Of a stretch of DNA of 40,659 bases, positions 1-7,738 are shown in pieces (position 1 is the first letter of the stretch; each line of letters begins with the position of its first letter). The DNA is from an uncultured Christensenella sp. (lineage in GTDB: Bacteria > Bacillota > Clostridia > Christensenellales > Pumilibacteraceae): the NCBI GenBank assembly GCA_910579205.1, contig CAJTTD010000013.1, positions 1 to 40,659 of the forward strand, written 5' to 3'. A program made the position numbers and the translations under genes. Below the pieces are notes generated by a model, which was not told the origin of the DNA, did no database searches, and worked only from the letters and a program-made list of their open reading frames with translations.

Positions 1-51
1 AAGTCGTAACAAGGTAGCCCTACGAGAACGTGGGGCTGGATCACCTCCTTT
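1..51 (+). rRNA. 16S ribosomal RNA, 3' end (partial)
   Basis: The first bases match the universally conserved 3' end of bacterial 16S rRNA (helix 45 region) and finish in the anti-Shine-Dalgarno sequence CACCTCCTTT at 42-51. The gene begins before the window. The mature 3' end is placed at about 51 by the conserved terminus. A small inverted repeat (ATCTGC 57-62 / GCAGAT 70-75) just beyond could be part of the processing stem. No tRNA-Ile, tRNA-Ala or 23S gene follows; a terminator comes about 80 bases later. Confidence 0.97.
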
Positions 52-133
52 AAGGAATCTGCAATTAGAGCAGATCTATTAAATTCTCGATCGATTTATT
101 TGCTGAAATCTTTCACTTGATAATTGTGTATCT

Positions 134-165
134 AAACTGCGTTTTTGTAAACGCAGTTTTATTTT
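134..165 (+). terminator. Intrinsic terminator after 16S rRNA
   Basis: A perfect 11-bp stem (AAACTGCGTTT 134-144, AAACGCAGTTT 149-159) with a 4-base loop, followed by a T-rich run. It ends the 16S transcript before any 23S gene. Confidence 0.9.
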
Positions 166-775
166 GCCTTTTTTATGTAGCTCCGCATTGCATGTCCGCG
201 CATACGCATGCGCCTAGCAAATACCAATGTGCCGAATAATATTATTATTGACATAGCCGAGTCATCGGTAATTGTTTGCGCGCGTGTCGCGTGGATGGCC
301 TATCTGATAAGAAAGCGTTTTATAGATGAGCTGATAACTAACATTTGCATCTGCGCGTCGCAAAAGAGGATGAGTGATAAAATATAGGATTTAATATTAC
401 TGAGTTGTTGTAGCGTGCGTGTGCGTGTGGCATTTGTTATCTGCGCTATTGCGCGCAAGCGTGTCGCTTATGTAAATTTACAGCGATAATATAAATATGT
501 TTTGTTTGAGCTTTTATCGCTTTGTCTGTGCAAGGATAGAATTTGATATTGATACATGTCTGCGCGCGTATCTTAAAGATATATACTGATAATTTGCAGC
601 ATAAGCCGGGTTATCGACGATAGTTCGCGCAAACGCATATCGTTTACTTTTAGCTATTGTCCGTATATGAGTATCGTTTAGATGGTTTTGTCTAAAGATA
701 GACCGATAATTACGTTCGTTTTCGCATTTATCGATGTTTACAAATCATGTTATAGGTCAATGACGGCGGATATGA
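166..775. other. Gene-free spacer with degenerate repeats
   Basis: About 600 bases without a credible reading frame, tRNA or rRNA. Loosely repeated blocks occur: a CATTTG or ATTGTT lead, then TGCGCGCGT/TCTGCGC, then a GATAA end about 30-45 bases later. They lie near 262-310, 340-390, 430-490 and 550-592. They look like decayed tandem units, but spacing is irregular (roughly 80-115 bases). Confidence 0.4.
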
Positions 776-804
776 TTGACATCTACGGATGCGTATGGTA
801 TGAT
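776..804 (+). promoter_or_regulatory. Promoter of SGNH hydrolase gene
   Basis: TTGACA (776-781), a 17-base spacer and TATGAT (799-804). Predicted start is near 811, 24 bases before the ATG, leaving room for the GAGGG ribosome site at about 826-830. Confidence 0.85.
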
Positions 805-834
805 TTTGAAAAATAATTCGACAGCGAGGGCAAA

Positions 835-1623
835 ATGGATATTGGACCGTTTATATTCGACGGTAAGGAAAAACCGTTGCAAAAATTAAAAGACGATTGC
901 GGTTTTGCCGCAATATTTCGCAATATCGGCGTTATCGGAGATTCTCTGTCGTCGGGCGAGTTCGAGTCTACCGACACAAACGGCAATGTGCATTATCATG
1001 ATATGTACGAGTATTCGTGGTGTTCTTTTCTTGGGCGCATGATAGGGGCGGAAGTTCGCAACTTTTCGCGCGGCGGCATGACCGCCAAGGAATTTTACAC
1101 GAGCTATGCCGCCGCGAACGGGTTTTGGCAGCCGTGCCAGGCGTATATAATTGATTTGGGTACTAACGATATTTTTACTTACGGCGGAAACGCGGGCAGC
1201 GCTGCGGACGTGCATGCGGGCGACGGTTATAAAAACCCAGATACGTTTTTGGGCTGGATAGGCAAGATAATAGACAAACTTAAAACGTTGCAAAAAGACG
1301 CGCGCATTTTTCTTGTTTCGATGATGCGGGAAGGGTTTGACGCCGAGCGCGACGCGCTTGTAGAGTACGTATCCGCCGAAACGGCGACGGTCGCGCAAAA
1401 GTATGTCTATTGCTATTTGATCGATATGGCAAAGTATGCGCCCGTTTATGACCGAGCGATGCGCGAAAAATTTGCTATGGGCTACCATCCGAATTGCATG
1501 GGATATTATTTGTACGCGAAAATGATAGGAAATTATATGGATTACATCATAAGAGCAAACTATAAAGATTTTTTTGAAGTTCCTTTTATCGGCACGGGGC
1601 TTAGAAACGATACTTACAAATGA
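835..1623 (+). CDS. SGNH/GDSL-type hydrolase
   Basis: Predicted esterase/lipase of the SGNH hydrolase superfamily, 262 aa. Block I is GVIGDSLSSGE, with the nucleophile Ser at residue 37; the block II glycine is in NFSRGGMT; block III is LGTND with the oxyanion Asn; the catalytic His lies in GYHPN near the C-terminus, followed by a helix as in the family. The residue three before that His is not the usual Asp, so the acid member of the triad is unclear. No signal peptide or membrane segment is visible, so it is probably cytoplasmic. The ATG at 835 has GAGGG upstream and a strong promoter at 776-804. It is monocistronic: repeat elements and a convergent gene follow. The substrate (acetyl-sugar, lipid or other ester) cannot be told from the sequence. 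Confidence 0.85.
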   Translation: MDIGPFIFDGKEKPLQKLKDDCGFAAIFRNIGVIGDSLSSGEFESTDTNGNVHYHDMYEYSWCSFLGRMIGAEVRNFSRGGMTAKEFYTSYAAANGFWQPCQAYIIDLGTNDIFTYGGNAGSAADVHAGDGYKNPDTFLGWIGKIIDKLKTLQKDARIFLVSMMREGFDAERDALVEYVSAETATVAQKYVYCYLIDMAKYAPVYDRAMREKFAMGYHPNCMGYYLYAKMIGNYMDYIIRANYKDFFEVPFIGTGLRNDTYK

Positions 1624-1670
1624 TATATTTAGCGTTGGCGGGAGAATGACTTACAAAAGTTTAAAGCAAA

Positions 1671-1822
1671 AGAAAAAACCTCGGCGGTAATAAATAACTG
1701 TCAAGGAATTTTCCGTTTTCGCACTGTGGCGAAGTATTTTCGTAAAGCTGTTGCGAATCAGATCGTATTTGCTTTACATATTTAATATGCGCGGTTTTCC
1801 GTTTATTATTCGCGTCCGCGAA
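1671..1822 (+). repeat. Two-hairpin intergenic repeat, copy 1
   Basis: Member of a family found five times in the first 7.7 kb. Order: A-rich lead, first hairpin (weak here), TTTTCCGTTTTCGC, second hairpin closed by GTAAAGC (1742-1748) and GCTTTAC (1771-1777), then the conserved tail ACATATTTAATATGCGCGG. It lies between convergent genes. Confidence 0.6.
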
Positions 1823-1851
1823 TTTAATTTATTATTTTGTCCCAAAACTTA

Positions 1852-1990
1852 AAATGAAAATTCCCGAGCATGAGCGTCGGGAAATTTCGTTCAGTCGTTG
1901 TGCGACAATGGCGTAAAGCGATAGAGTATCACGAGCGGGACTGAATATGTATCCGTGTATCGTTTGTCGCTTTACGTTATTATGTTGTGC
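1852..1990 (+). repeat. Two-hairpin intergenic repeat, copy 2
   Basis: First hairpin is a perfect TTCCCGA (1861-1867) / TCGGGAA (1877-1883) stem flanked by A- and T-rich runs. The second is closed by CGTAAAGCGA (1912-1921) / TCGCTTTACG (1967-1976), 10 bp perfect. Tail TTATTATGTTGTGC. It ends 14 bases from the stop of the convergent epimerase gene and may also act as its terminator. Confidence 0.6.
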
Positions 1991-2003
1991 AAAAACAAAA
2001 AAT

Positions 2004-2909
2004 TTATGCGCGTCGCGCCAAGTTATCGTCGATATACTTGATGTAATTTTTGGCTTTTACGCATGTGCGGTCTTTTACGTATTGCTTAAACGCATATGCA
2101 AAGCCTTGTTCGAGCGGGGTAATGTCGGGCATGAGGTACCGCATTTCGGATACGTCGAGTTCATATTCGTAGTCGTAAAACGGAAAGTAATCGCGCTGCT
2201 CGGCGCAGTTTGTTACGTATACTGCGTCGAGATCTTTACCCGCCGCCGAATAGCAGTATTTGACGAAATCAAGTATTGATACGGGCGCGCCGCCCACATT
2301 GAACACACGGTGTGCGGGCGAACTCGATAGCAGAATGTCCGCAAAGCGGCACAAGTCGCGCACGTCGAAAAACTGCAGCTTCATGCTTCCGTCGTTGGGT
2401 ACGTAAAACGGACGGTTTGCTAATGCACAGTCGAACACGAACGCTTCTCTGTACACGTTGTTGTATTTGCCGTAAATATAGGGCGGGCGAATGATGTGCG
2501 CGTCGGCAACGCGCGCCGCAAGCGCTTGTTCCGCTTGTATCTTGCCCAAGCCGTATGCTCCCCAAAACTTGTTTGCGCCGACGGGCGTATCTTCTTTAAA
2601 CGGTTGCTTTGCCGTTTCGGGATATACCGCGCTCGAACTGATAAGTATGTAGCGGTCAAACCCGTCAAGCGCGTCCAAAAGTCCGTTCACATAAGAAGCG
2701 TTGTAGGCGTTTACGTCTATCACTGCGTCGAACCGTTTGTTTTTAAGCGCACCGCCGAGCGCGTTTCTGTCCGCTTGTATCAGCGTTACGCCATTAGGTT
2801 GCGGCTTGGTGTTTCTGTTTAACACAAACACGCTGTCGCCGCGAGCGACAAAGTATTCCGCCATACACTTGCTTACAAACGTCGTTCCGCCCGTGATAAG
2901 TATATCCAT
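2004..2909 (-). CDS. NAD-dependent epimerase/dehydratase family protein
   Basis: Short-chain dehydrogenase of the extended (sugar-nucleotide epimerase) type, 301 aa. The N-terminal MDILITGGTTFVS is the glycine-rich Rossmann start, with a basic residue at NRN after strand 2 that could favour NADP. DVNAY, then ISSSAVYP, mark the strand 4-5 region; the active site is YGLGK (YxxxK). The C-terminal half (IRPPYIYG, FFDVRDL, FNVGG) is the substrate domain. The start is set at 2909 because GGAGG lies 8 bases upstream; an in-frame ATG at 2984 lacks a ribosome site. It is a single gene convergent with the SGNH gene, with two repeat elements between the ends. Substrate unknown; it may act on a nucleotide sugar or an RNA-binding relative's substrate. 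Confidence 0.85.
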   Translation of the reverse strand: MDILITGGTTFVSKCMAEYFVARGDSVFVLNRNTKPQPNGVTLIQADRNALGGALKNKRFDAVIDVNAYNASYVNGLLDALDGFDRYILISSSAVYPETAKQPFKEDTPVGANKFWGAYGLGKIQAEQALAARVADAHIIRPPYIYGKYNNVYREAFVFDCALANRPFYVPNDGSMKLQFFDVRDLCRFADILLSSSPAHRVFNVGGAPVSILDFVKYCYSAAGKDLDAVYVTNCAEQRDYFPFYDYEYELDVSEMRYLMPDITPLEQGFAYAFKQYVKDRTCVKAKNYIKYIDDNLARRA

Positions 2910-3023
2910 ATCCGCCTCCGTATGCAGTATATACCGTTGCTCGTACATTGTCAATCGCATGATCGGGAAGATGTGCTCCGACATTAAAATAAGATTAAAA
3001 TATTTGAATTCGCGGTTTTTCTG

Positions 3024-3052
3024 TTGACATACTATGCATAACGTAGTATTAT
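3024..3052 (+). promoter_or_regulatory. Promoter with PadR-type operator
   Basis: TTGACA (3024-3029), 17-base spacer, TATTAT (3047-3052). The spacer is an inverted repeat, ATACTA (3029-3034) / TAGTAT (3044-3049), covering RNA polymerase contacts. A second TAGTATT follows at 3062. This fits autorepression by the PadR protein encoded just downstream (inference). Confidence 0.75.
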
Positions 3053-3088
3053 GTATTCAATAGTATTGTTTATAAAGCGAGGTCAAAC

Positions 3089-3133
3089 ATGGAATATTAC
3101 GACAGCGGAGGACGGGCATGGATGCGCAACTGA
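3089..3133 (+). CDS. Possible 14-codon leader peptide overlapping padR
   Basis: ATG at 3089, preceded by GAGG about 6 bases upstream, opens a 14-codon frame (MEYYDSGGRAWMRN) ending at TGA 3131-3133, past the padR start at 3118. Its own codons contain the GGAGG used by padR. Translational coupling is possible, but nothing proves it is translated. Confidence 0.25.
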   Translation: MEYYDSGGRAWMRN

Positions 3134-3429
3134 AAAAGGGCATGTTGGAGCTGTGCGTTCTTGCGTCTTTGAAAAAAGAAGAGAGCTACGGTTATAAGAT
3201 AATGACGGATATTTCGCCGTATGTGGAAATAAGCGAAAGCACGCTATATCCAATACTCAAGCGATTGGAAGCGACGGGCTGTCTTACGACAAGAAGTAAG
3301 GAATATAACGGCAGACTGCGCAAATATTACATGATTACGGAGGCGGGCAAGCGCAAGATACGCGAGTCGGTAGCCGATCTGGAAGAATTGCGGCGAATTT
3401 ACGATTTTATACGTCGCGAGGGCAATTAG
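3118..3429 (+). CDS. PadR family transcriptional regulator
   Basis: Winged-helix repressor, 103 aa, the size of the short PadR-s2 class. MDAQLKKGMLELCVLASLKKEESYG is the usual N-terminal helix pair (shown in part); SESTLYPILKRLE is the recognition helix and LRKYYMIT the wing strand. The short C-terminal helix (AGKRKIRESVADLEEL) is for dimerisation. Start ATG 3118 has GGAGG 7 bases upstream; an earlier ATG at 3089 is in another frame. It heads an operon with DUF1700 and DUF4097 genes, 9 bases and a 17-base overlap apart. That gene order is common in Firmicutes, where the regulator represses its own operon in response to envelope signals. The inverted repeat in the promoter spacer is its likely site. 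Confidence 0.95.
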   Translation: MDAQLKKGMLELCVLASLKKEESYGYKIMTDISPYVEISESTLYPILKRLEATGCLTTRSKEYNGRLRKYYMITEAGKRKIRESVADLEELRRIYDFIRREGN

Positions 3430-3438
3430 GAGGTTTAT

Positions 3439-4119
3439 ATGACAAAGTACGAATGGGAAACGGAGCTTAAAAAGTGTATATACCGTCTCCCGCCCGAAGA
3501 AATAAAGCGCGTTATGGAGTACTATTCCGAGCTTTTTGAAGACCATATAGAGCGCGGAAAAAACGAGACGCAGATAATAAACGAATTCGGCAATCCCGTG
3601 GACGTTGCGTTTAAGATATTGTCCGAATACGACGCGGAGGTCGGAGCTAAGAGCGATATGTCGGACGGAACGGCGGCGAGCAAAAAAGAGCTTGACATCA
3701 GCGATAAACAAGCCGAAGCGCGCGTTGCGCCTACCGTCGCGGCGGAAAAGGCGATATCGGTTGAAAACAAGTATGACGGACGGGCGGCGGACGTTAAGCA
3801 AAAGCGCGACAATGCAGTTAAACGCCGTTCGAGCATAGGCAAAACTGCGGGCGGAATATTCAAGACGATAGGGTATGTTTTGCTTGCTGTCATTGCCGTA
3901 GCTTTTTTAGGCGGTGGCGCGTATTCGGTGATCGTGTCGTTTGGCGTCGCGGCAAAGAGCGCGGGCGCGGGTTTGGTGCATATGAGCATGGGAGCGGTCA
4001 TGATAGGTATAGGGCTGTTGTCGGCATTGCCTTTTGCAGTAAAGTTTTTAGGTAACAAGCAAGCGGATATGCTCGCGTCGAATGTAGCGAAGGAGAACGG
4101 AAATGAAGATAAAAACTAA
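3439..4119 (+). CDS. DUF1700 (HAAS-domain) membrane protein
   Basis: 226 aa. The first 65 residues form the HAAS/DUF1700 helical domain: WETELKKCIYRLPPEEI, then YYSELFEDHIERG and NEFGNPVDVAFKIL. A charged low-complexity linker (about 70-135, rich in Lys, Ala, Glu) leads to two hydrophobic segments (about 145-170 and 180-203) that should span the membrane. AGGAGG sits 8 bases before ATG 3439. It lies between padR and the DUF4097 gene, the typical three-gene set. The HAAS domain is thought to work as a membrane-linked sensing or adaptor part; its exact job is not known. The linker is longer than usual. Confidence 0.9.
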   Translation: MTKYEWETELKKCIYRLPPEEIKRVMEYYSELFEDHIERGKNETQIINEFGNPVDVAFKILSEYDAEVGAKSDMSDGTAASKKELDISDKQAEARVAPTVAAEKAISVENKYDGRAADVKQKRDNAVKRRSSIGKTAGGIFKTIGYVLLAVIAVAFLGGGAYSVIVSFGVAAKSAGAGLVHMSMGAVMIGIGLLSALPFAVKFLGNKQADMLASNVAKENGNEDKN

Positions 4120-5062
4120 GCTTTGCATTGCCGCGGCTGTTTTGGTCTCGGCGGGACTGCTGTTGTTCGTAATAGGCATGTCTTTGCTCGGTTGGGATTT
4201 TAAGCGTCTCGATATTTCAAAATACACCGCCAAGTCGTTCATCGTGGAAAACGCGGACGACGTTAAGTCGGTGGAAGTGTCTATGTCCTCGTTCCCGCTT
4301 GATATAGTGAGCGGAGATGCGTTCAAACTCGATTACTACGAGGCTGCGGGTTGTGATATTTTTGTTCTTATCGATGACGGCACGCTTAAGATCGTGGAAA
4401 AGTACAAATATCAGCCGTTCGATACGGGATTTTTCAATATCGGTCGGGGCGATCACAGATATGTGTTGACCGTTCCGCATGCGACGGATGTTTCGGTCGT
4501 AGGCGTTAACTGCGATATATCGGTAAAAGACATGCGCTTTGGTTCGTTGCGCATCGATTCGACCAATGTCGATCTGACGCTCGACAACGTGGAAATTACG
4601 GGGGATATTTACTTGAAAGCCCAAAATGCGAATGTGTGCTTGACCGACGTCGTTACGACGTCTATAGAAGCGTTCGCTACCAATCTCGACGTCGAAATAT
4701 ACGGATGTGAGCTGGGCGAAGCGTTGGCGGACGGCACGAACGCGGACGTTACGGTAAACGATTCGCAAATAGGCGAAGCGACATTTCGCGCGACCAATTT
4801 AAACGTGGAAGCGAATCGCGCATCGATCGGAAAATGCTCGGCGAGCGGCACGAACGCCGATATAGAACTGAATACATTCACTGTGGAGTCGCTGTTCGTA
4901 AAAGGCGGCAATCTCGACGCATATATCGAGATAGCCGGCATAAGAAGCGAGTACAGCGTTATAACAAAGGGCAACGATCTGCCGCCCGTGCAGATCGGAT
5001 CGACGGAAAAAACGATCACGTTGGAGGGCGGTAACAACAGCGTGCAGCTTAAGTTTGTGTAA
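4103..5062 (+). CDS. DUF4097 family beta-solenoid surface protein
   Basis: 319 aa. One N-terminal hydrophobic segment (about 4-27) acts as signal anchor; the rest is predicted outside the membrane. From residue 135 to about 287 there is a regular 19-20 residue repeat whose first positions read [VTQG]-N-x-[DN]-[VIL], beginning at 135, 154, 174, 193, 212, 231, 250 and 269, as expected for a beta-solenoid with an Asn ladder. This agrees with the adhesin-like beta-strand repeats of DUF4097. AAGGAG lies 7 bases upstream of ATG 4103, inside the end of the DUF1700 gene (17-base overlap), so the two are translationally coupled. Likely the extracytoplasmic partner of the padR/DUF1700 sensing set; ligand unknown. 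Confidence 0.88.
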   Translation: MKIKTKLCIAAAVLVSAGLLLFVIGMSLLGWDFKRLDISKYTAKSFIVENADDVKSVEVSMSSFPLDIVSGDAFKLDYYEAAGCDIFVLIDDGTLKIVEKYKYQPFDTGFFNIGRGDHRYVLTVPHATDVSVVGVNCDISVKDMRFGSLRIDSTNVDLTLDNVEITGDIYLKAQNANVCLTDVVTTSIEAFATNLDVEIYGCELGEALADGTNADVTVNDSQIGEATFRATNLNVEANRASIGKCSASGTNADIELNTFTVESLFVKGGNLDAYIEIAGIRSEYSVITKGNDLPPVQIGSTEKTITLEGGNNSVQLKFV

Positions 5063-5097
5063 ACGGCAACGGACTGCCGAACGGAAATTTCCGCTAA

Positions 5098-5250
5098 ACG
5101 AAAAAAACCCGCAATACGAGTATCGTGGGAATTTTCCGTTTTCGCTGTAGTCTTTAAGCGAACCGTCTGTAAAGTGCTTTACCCACGAAACGTATCGCGT
5201 TTACGATAGTTGGAAGCGGGTGTTGCTCCTTACAAGTTTATTTTGTGCAG
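5098..5250 (+). repeat. Two-hairpin intergenic repeat, copy 3
   Basis: A-tract then CCCGCA (5108-5113), an inner ATAC/GTAT stem, CGTGGG (5124-5129) and TTTTCCGTTTTCGC: the first hairpin would terminate the padR operon. Second hairpin closed by TGTAAAG (5168-5174) and CTCCTTACA (5226-5234); tail AGTTTATTTTGTGC. Confidence 0.6.
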
Positions 5251-5324
5251 AGCGCGTAGTATTATTCGCGATAAACGATAATTTTTTCCGCTATATCATA
5301 TAAATATGTGATGAAAATGCGCTA

Positions 5325-5545
5325 AAGAAAAATCTCCGAATTATCGGAGAAGTTTCTCTGTGCCACTGATATGAGAACGGATAATGCCCGTAAGGTATTT
5401 GCATTTCTTCCGTAATTGCATCGGCGGCGGTTGCTGTGTAAAGCGCTCGCCCCGATATACGGAAGTCGATTGCCTTACATATTCAGTATGCGCCGATTTT
5501 GCGTCGTTATGCGCGCTAATTAAAATTACATTAAATTTTTTATTA
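5325..5545 (+). repeat. Two-hairpin intergenic repeat, copy 4
   Basis: TAAAGAAAAA lead, perfect stem TCTCCGA (5333-5339) / TCGGAGA (5344-5350), then a longer-than-usual linker. Second hairpin GTAAAGC (5438-5444) / GCCTTAC (5472-5478); tail ATATTCAGTATGCGCCG. The rest of the 640-base gap between the padR operon and the ABC genes shows no gene. Confidence 0.6.
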
Positions 5546-5702
5546 TCGGCACGGTGCGCTTGTCATAGCCCGTCCGATGTGATATATTTTAAGCGCGCGG
5601 TCAATGCATTCGATTTGATAAAGTAATGCAAATAAGCCTATGCGTAGTTTGCGACTGCGTACAAGCTTGCGCGATAGAAAACACGGTAAAAACGAGGTAT
5701 AT

Positions 5703-6389
5703 ATGATTTCCGCTTATCACATCCGCAAAACATACACCAGCGGCGCGACAGAAGTCTTAAAGGATATATCGCTCGACATAGCGGACGGCGAATATGTAGT
5801 TATACTCGGCGCGTCGGGGTCGGGCAAGTCCACGCTGCTGAGCGTGCTTTCGGGCTTGGAGCGTCCCGACTCGGGCGAAATACTGTACGACGGGACGGAT
5901 ATATCCAAAATGACCGACAAAGGTCTGACCGCATTCCGCCGCGAAAAAGTGGGCTTTGTGTTTCAACAGTATTATCTGTTGTCGCACTTGAGCGTTGAGA
6001 ACAACGTCAAGCTAGGCGCTAATTTGGCGGGCAACAAAAATTTTCGCGATATCGTAGATGCGGTCGGTCTCGGCGACAAGCTAAAGAGCAAGCCGTCCGA
6101 GCTGTCGGGCGGGGAGCAGCAGCGCGTGTGTATAGCGCGCGCGCTCGCAAAATCGCCGCGCGTGCTGTTTTTGGACGAGCCGACGGGCGCGCTCGACGAG
6201 GCTACGGGGCGCAACGTTTTGGACTATTTGATCAAGCTAAAGCGCGAACGCGGGTTTACCATGATAGCCGTTACGCACAATAAAAATATAGCTGACACGG
6301 CGGATAAAGTCATCGAAATGAACAGCGGAAAGATAGTGGGTATATCGTTGAACTCGCAGCCCAAAAACGCATACGACATAGGCTGGTAA
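5703..6389 (+). CDS. ABC transporter ATP-binding protein (MacB/LolD-type)
   Basis: 228-aa ATPase. Walker A GASGSGKST at residues 36-44, Q-loop at FVFQQYY, signature LSGGEQQR, Walker B VLFLDEPTGALDE with catalytic Glu, and the switch His in VTHN. The sequence style matches the LolD/MacB/FtsE group that pairs with FtsX-like permeases, as encoded 3 bases downstream. ATG 5703 is chosen because GAGG lies 7 bases before it and the fold starts there; an in-frame ATG at 5640 would add 21 residues unlike the family. Such pairs move lipoproteins, antibiotics or peptides, or act mechanically rather than as pumps. No two-component system sits beside it, so a bacitracin-sensing role is not supported. Confidence 0.95.
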   Translation: MISAYHIRKTYTSGATEVLKDISLDIADGEYVVILGASGSGKSTLLSVLSGLERPDSGEILYDGTDISKMTDKGLTAFRREKVGFVFQQYYLLSHLSVENNVKLGANLAGNKNFRDIVDAVGLGDKLKSKPSELSGGEQQRVCIARALAKSPRVLFLDEPTGALDEATGRNVLDYLIKLKRERGFTMIAVTHNKNIADTADKVIEMNSGKIVGISLNSQPKNAYDIGW

Positions 6390-6392
6390 AAT

Positions 6393-7529
6393 ATGATGAT
6401 CGGTTTAAAGGACGGCGTAAAGCTCGTCGGCATATCGCTTGTGAGCGCTTGCGCGGTGTTTGTATGCACGTTCTTCATTAATTTCTATATAGATGTGCGC
6501 GGCATAGAATACGCCGTTACAGATGAATTGAGGGCGTTATACGACGCACAGCTCGCCACGGCGCGTTTGGTATGCGCTATAGCGGGCGGATTTATCGGCG
6601 TTATCGTTGCGGTCATGCTGGTGTTTTACATTAAGCTTTACGTGGACGGCAACGCCAAAAAAATAGGCATACTCAAAGCTATGGGCTATTCCGACGGCGA
6701 AATAGCTTTGCGGTTTTGGGTGTTCGGTCTGAGCGTTCTTATAGGCTGCGCGCTGGGCAGCGCGGCGGGATACGCCGTCATGCCGACAGTGTATAGGGAA
6801 ATGGCGATAGACGGCTTGCCGCAAGCCGAGATAGCATTTCACGCGTCGGTATTACTGTCGCTAACTCTTGCTCCCGCCGCGGTATTTACGGCGTTTGCAT
6901 GCGGATACGCGTACTTTTGCGTTAAAAGACCGATAACCGATCTGCTGCGCGGCATTACGGCTACGACCGAAGTAAAAAATGTAGATAGCGGAAAGGATAG
7001 GTCTTTTGCTCTCGAGCTCTGCCTTAAAACGCTCAAAAGCAAAAAGGCGACAGTGTTTTTCGTTGCTTTTTCGTGCTTTTGTTTTTCCGCAATGGTGCAA
7101 ATGGGATTTTCCATGCGCGATCTCGACAGCGCGGTGATGGGCGCGATCATACTCGGCATAGGGCTGTTGCTCGCGGCAGTCTCCATGCTGATGGCGATGG
7201 CTGCGCTCGTAAACGCAAACAAAAAGAACGTTTCTGTCATGAAAGCGTTCGGTTATTCGCTCAAGGAATGCGCCTTGTACATATTCGGCGGGTATATGCC
7301 GTTTGCGCTTTTGGGGTTCGGAATAGGCACGGGTTATCAGTACGGACTGCTTAAACTCATGACGGAGCTTGTGTTTAATGACGTGGGGCAAATGCCAAAC
7401 TACGTGTTTGACGTAGGCATATTTTTTGCGACTTTAGCCGCGTTTGTCTTGTCGTATGCGCTTGTTATGCTATTTTATACGCGGCGCATGAACAAGATAT
7501 CGGTCAAGGAGATAATGTCCGAAACGTAA
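6393..7529 (+). CDS. FtsX-like ABC transporter permease
   Basis: 378 aa permease partner of the ATPase just upstream. Two copies of the FtsX core are visible: segments at about 10-30, 60-85, 105-130 and 145-172, then 215-232, 245-268, 290-310 and 345-370. Each half carries the KKIGILKAMGYS / KKNVSVMKAFGYS motif before the domain's third helix, a hallmark of FtsX domains. The large extracellular domain of MacB is absent; the first loop is short. The gene starts 3 bases after the ATPase stop, so they form one operon. The stop codon is the first base run of repeat copy 5, whose first hairpin should terminate the message. Confidence 0.92.
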   Translation: MMIGLKDGVKLVGISLVSACAVFVCTFFINFYIDVRGIEYAVTDELRALYDAQLATARLVCAIAGGFIGVIVAVMLVFYIKLYVDGNAKKIGILKAMGYSDGEIALRFWVFGLSVLIGCALGSAAGYAVMPTVYREMAIDGLPQAEIAFHASVLLSLTLAPAAVFTAFACGYAYFCVKRPITDLLRGITATTEVKNVDSGKDRSFALELCLKTLKSKKATVFFVAFSCFCFSAMVQMGFSMRDLDSAVMGAIILGIGLLLAAVSMLMAMAALVNANKKNVSVMKAFGYSLKECALYIFGGYMPFALLGFGIGTGYQYGLLKLMTELVFNDVGQMPNYVFDVGIFFATLAAFVLSYALVMLFYTRRMNKISVKEIMSET

Positions 7530-7680
7530 AAGAAAAATCCCTCGAATAGCTCGCGGGAAGTTTTCTTTTCGCTATAAAACGAAGGTGGGTCGTAAAGCGT
7601 TTGCCTTCGGCTTGGCAAATAATTGCTTTACACATGTATTATGTGCGGTTTTTCGGCATTTATTCGTGCATGTAAAATAA
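7527..7680 (+). repeat. Two-hairpin intergenic repeat, copy 5
   Basis: Starts at the stop codon of the permease. First hairpin TCCCTCG (7538-7544) / CGCGGGA (7552-7558) between an A-run and GTTTTCTTTTCGC. Second hairpin GTAAAGC (7592-7598) / GCTTTAC (7625-7631), with inner TTTGCC/GGCAAA. Tail ACATGTATTATGTGCGG. Confidence 0.65.
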
Positions 7681-7738
7681 AAAGCAGTCGTTTAAATGTG
7701 TATTTCATAGGGATTCAAGCAAGGATGATATTCAGTTC

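Noticed and set aside
52..834. tRNA genes or a 23S gene after the 16S gene
   Set aside because: No cloverleaf or 23S 5' sequence seen on either strand.
1947..2279. 110-codon plus-strand frame
   Set aside because: Runs from repeat copy 2 into the opposite strand of the epimerase gene.
5384..5626. 80-codon plus-strand frame
   Set aside because: Lies inside intergenic repeat copy 4, no ribosome site, Cys/Arg-rich translation.
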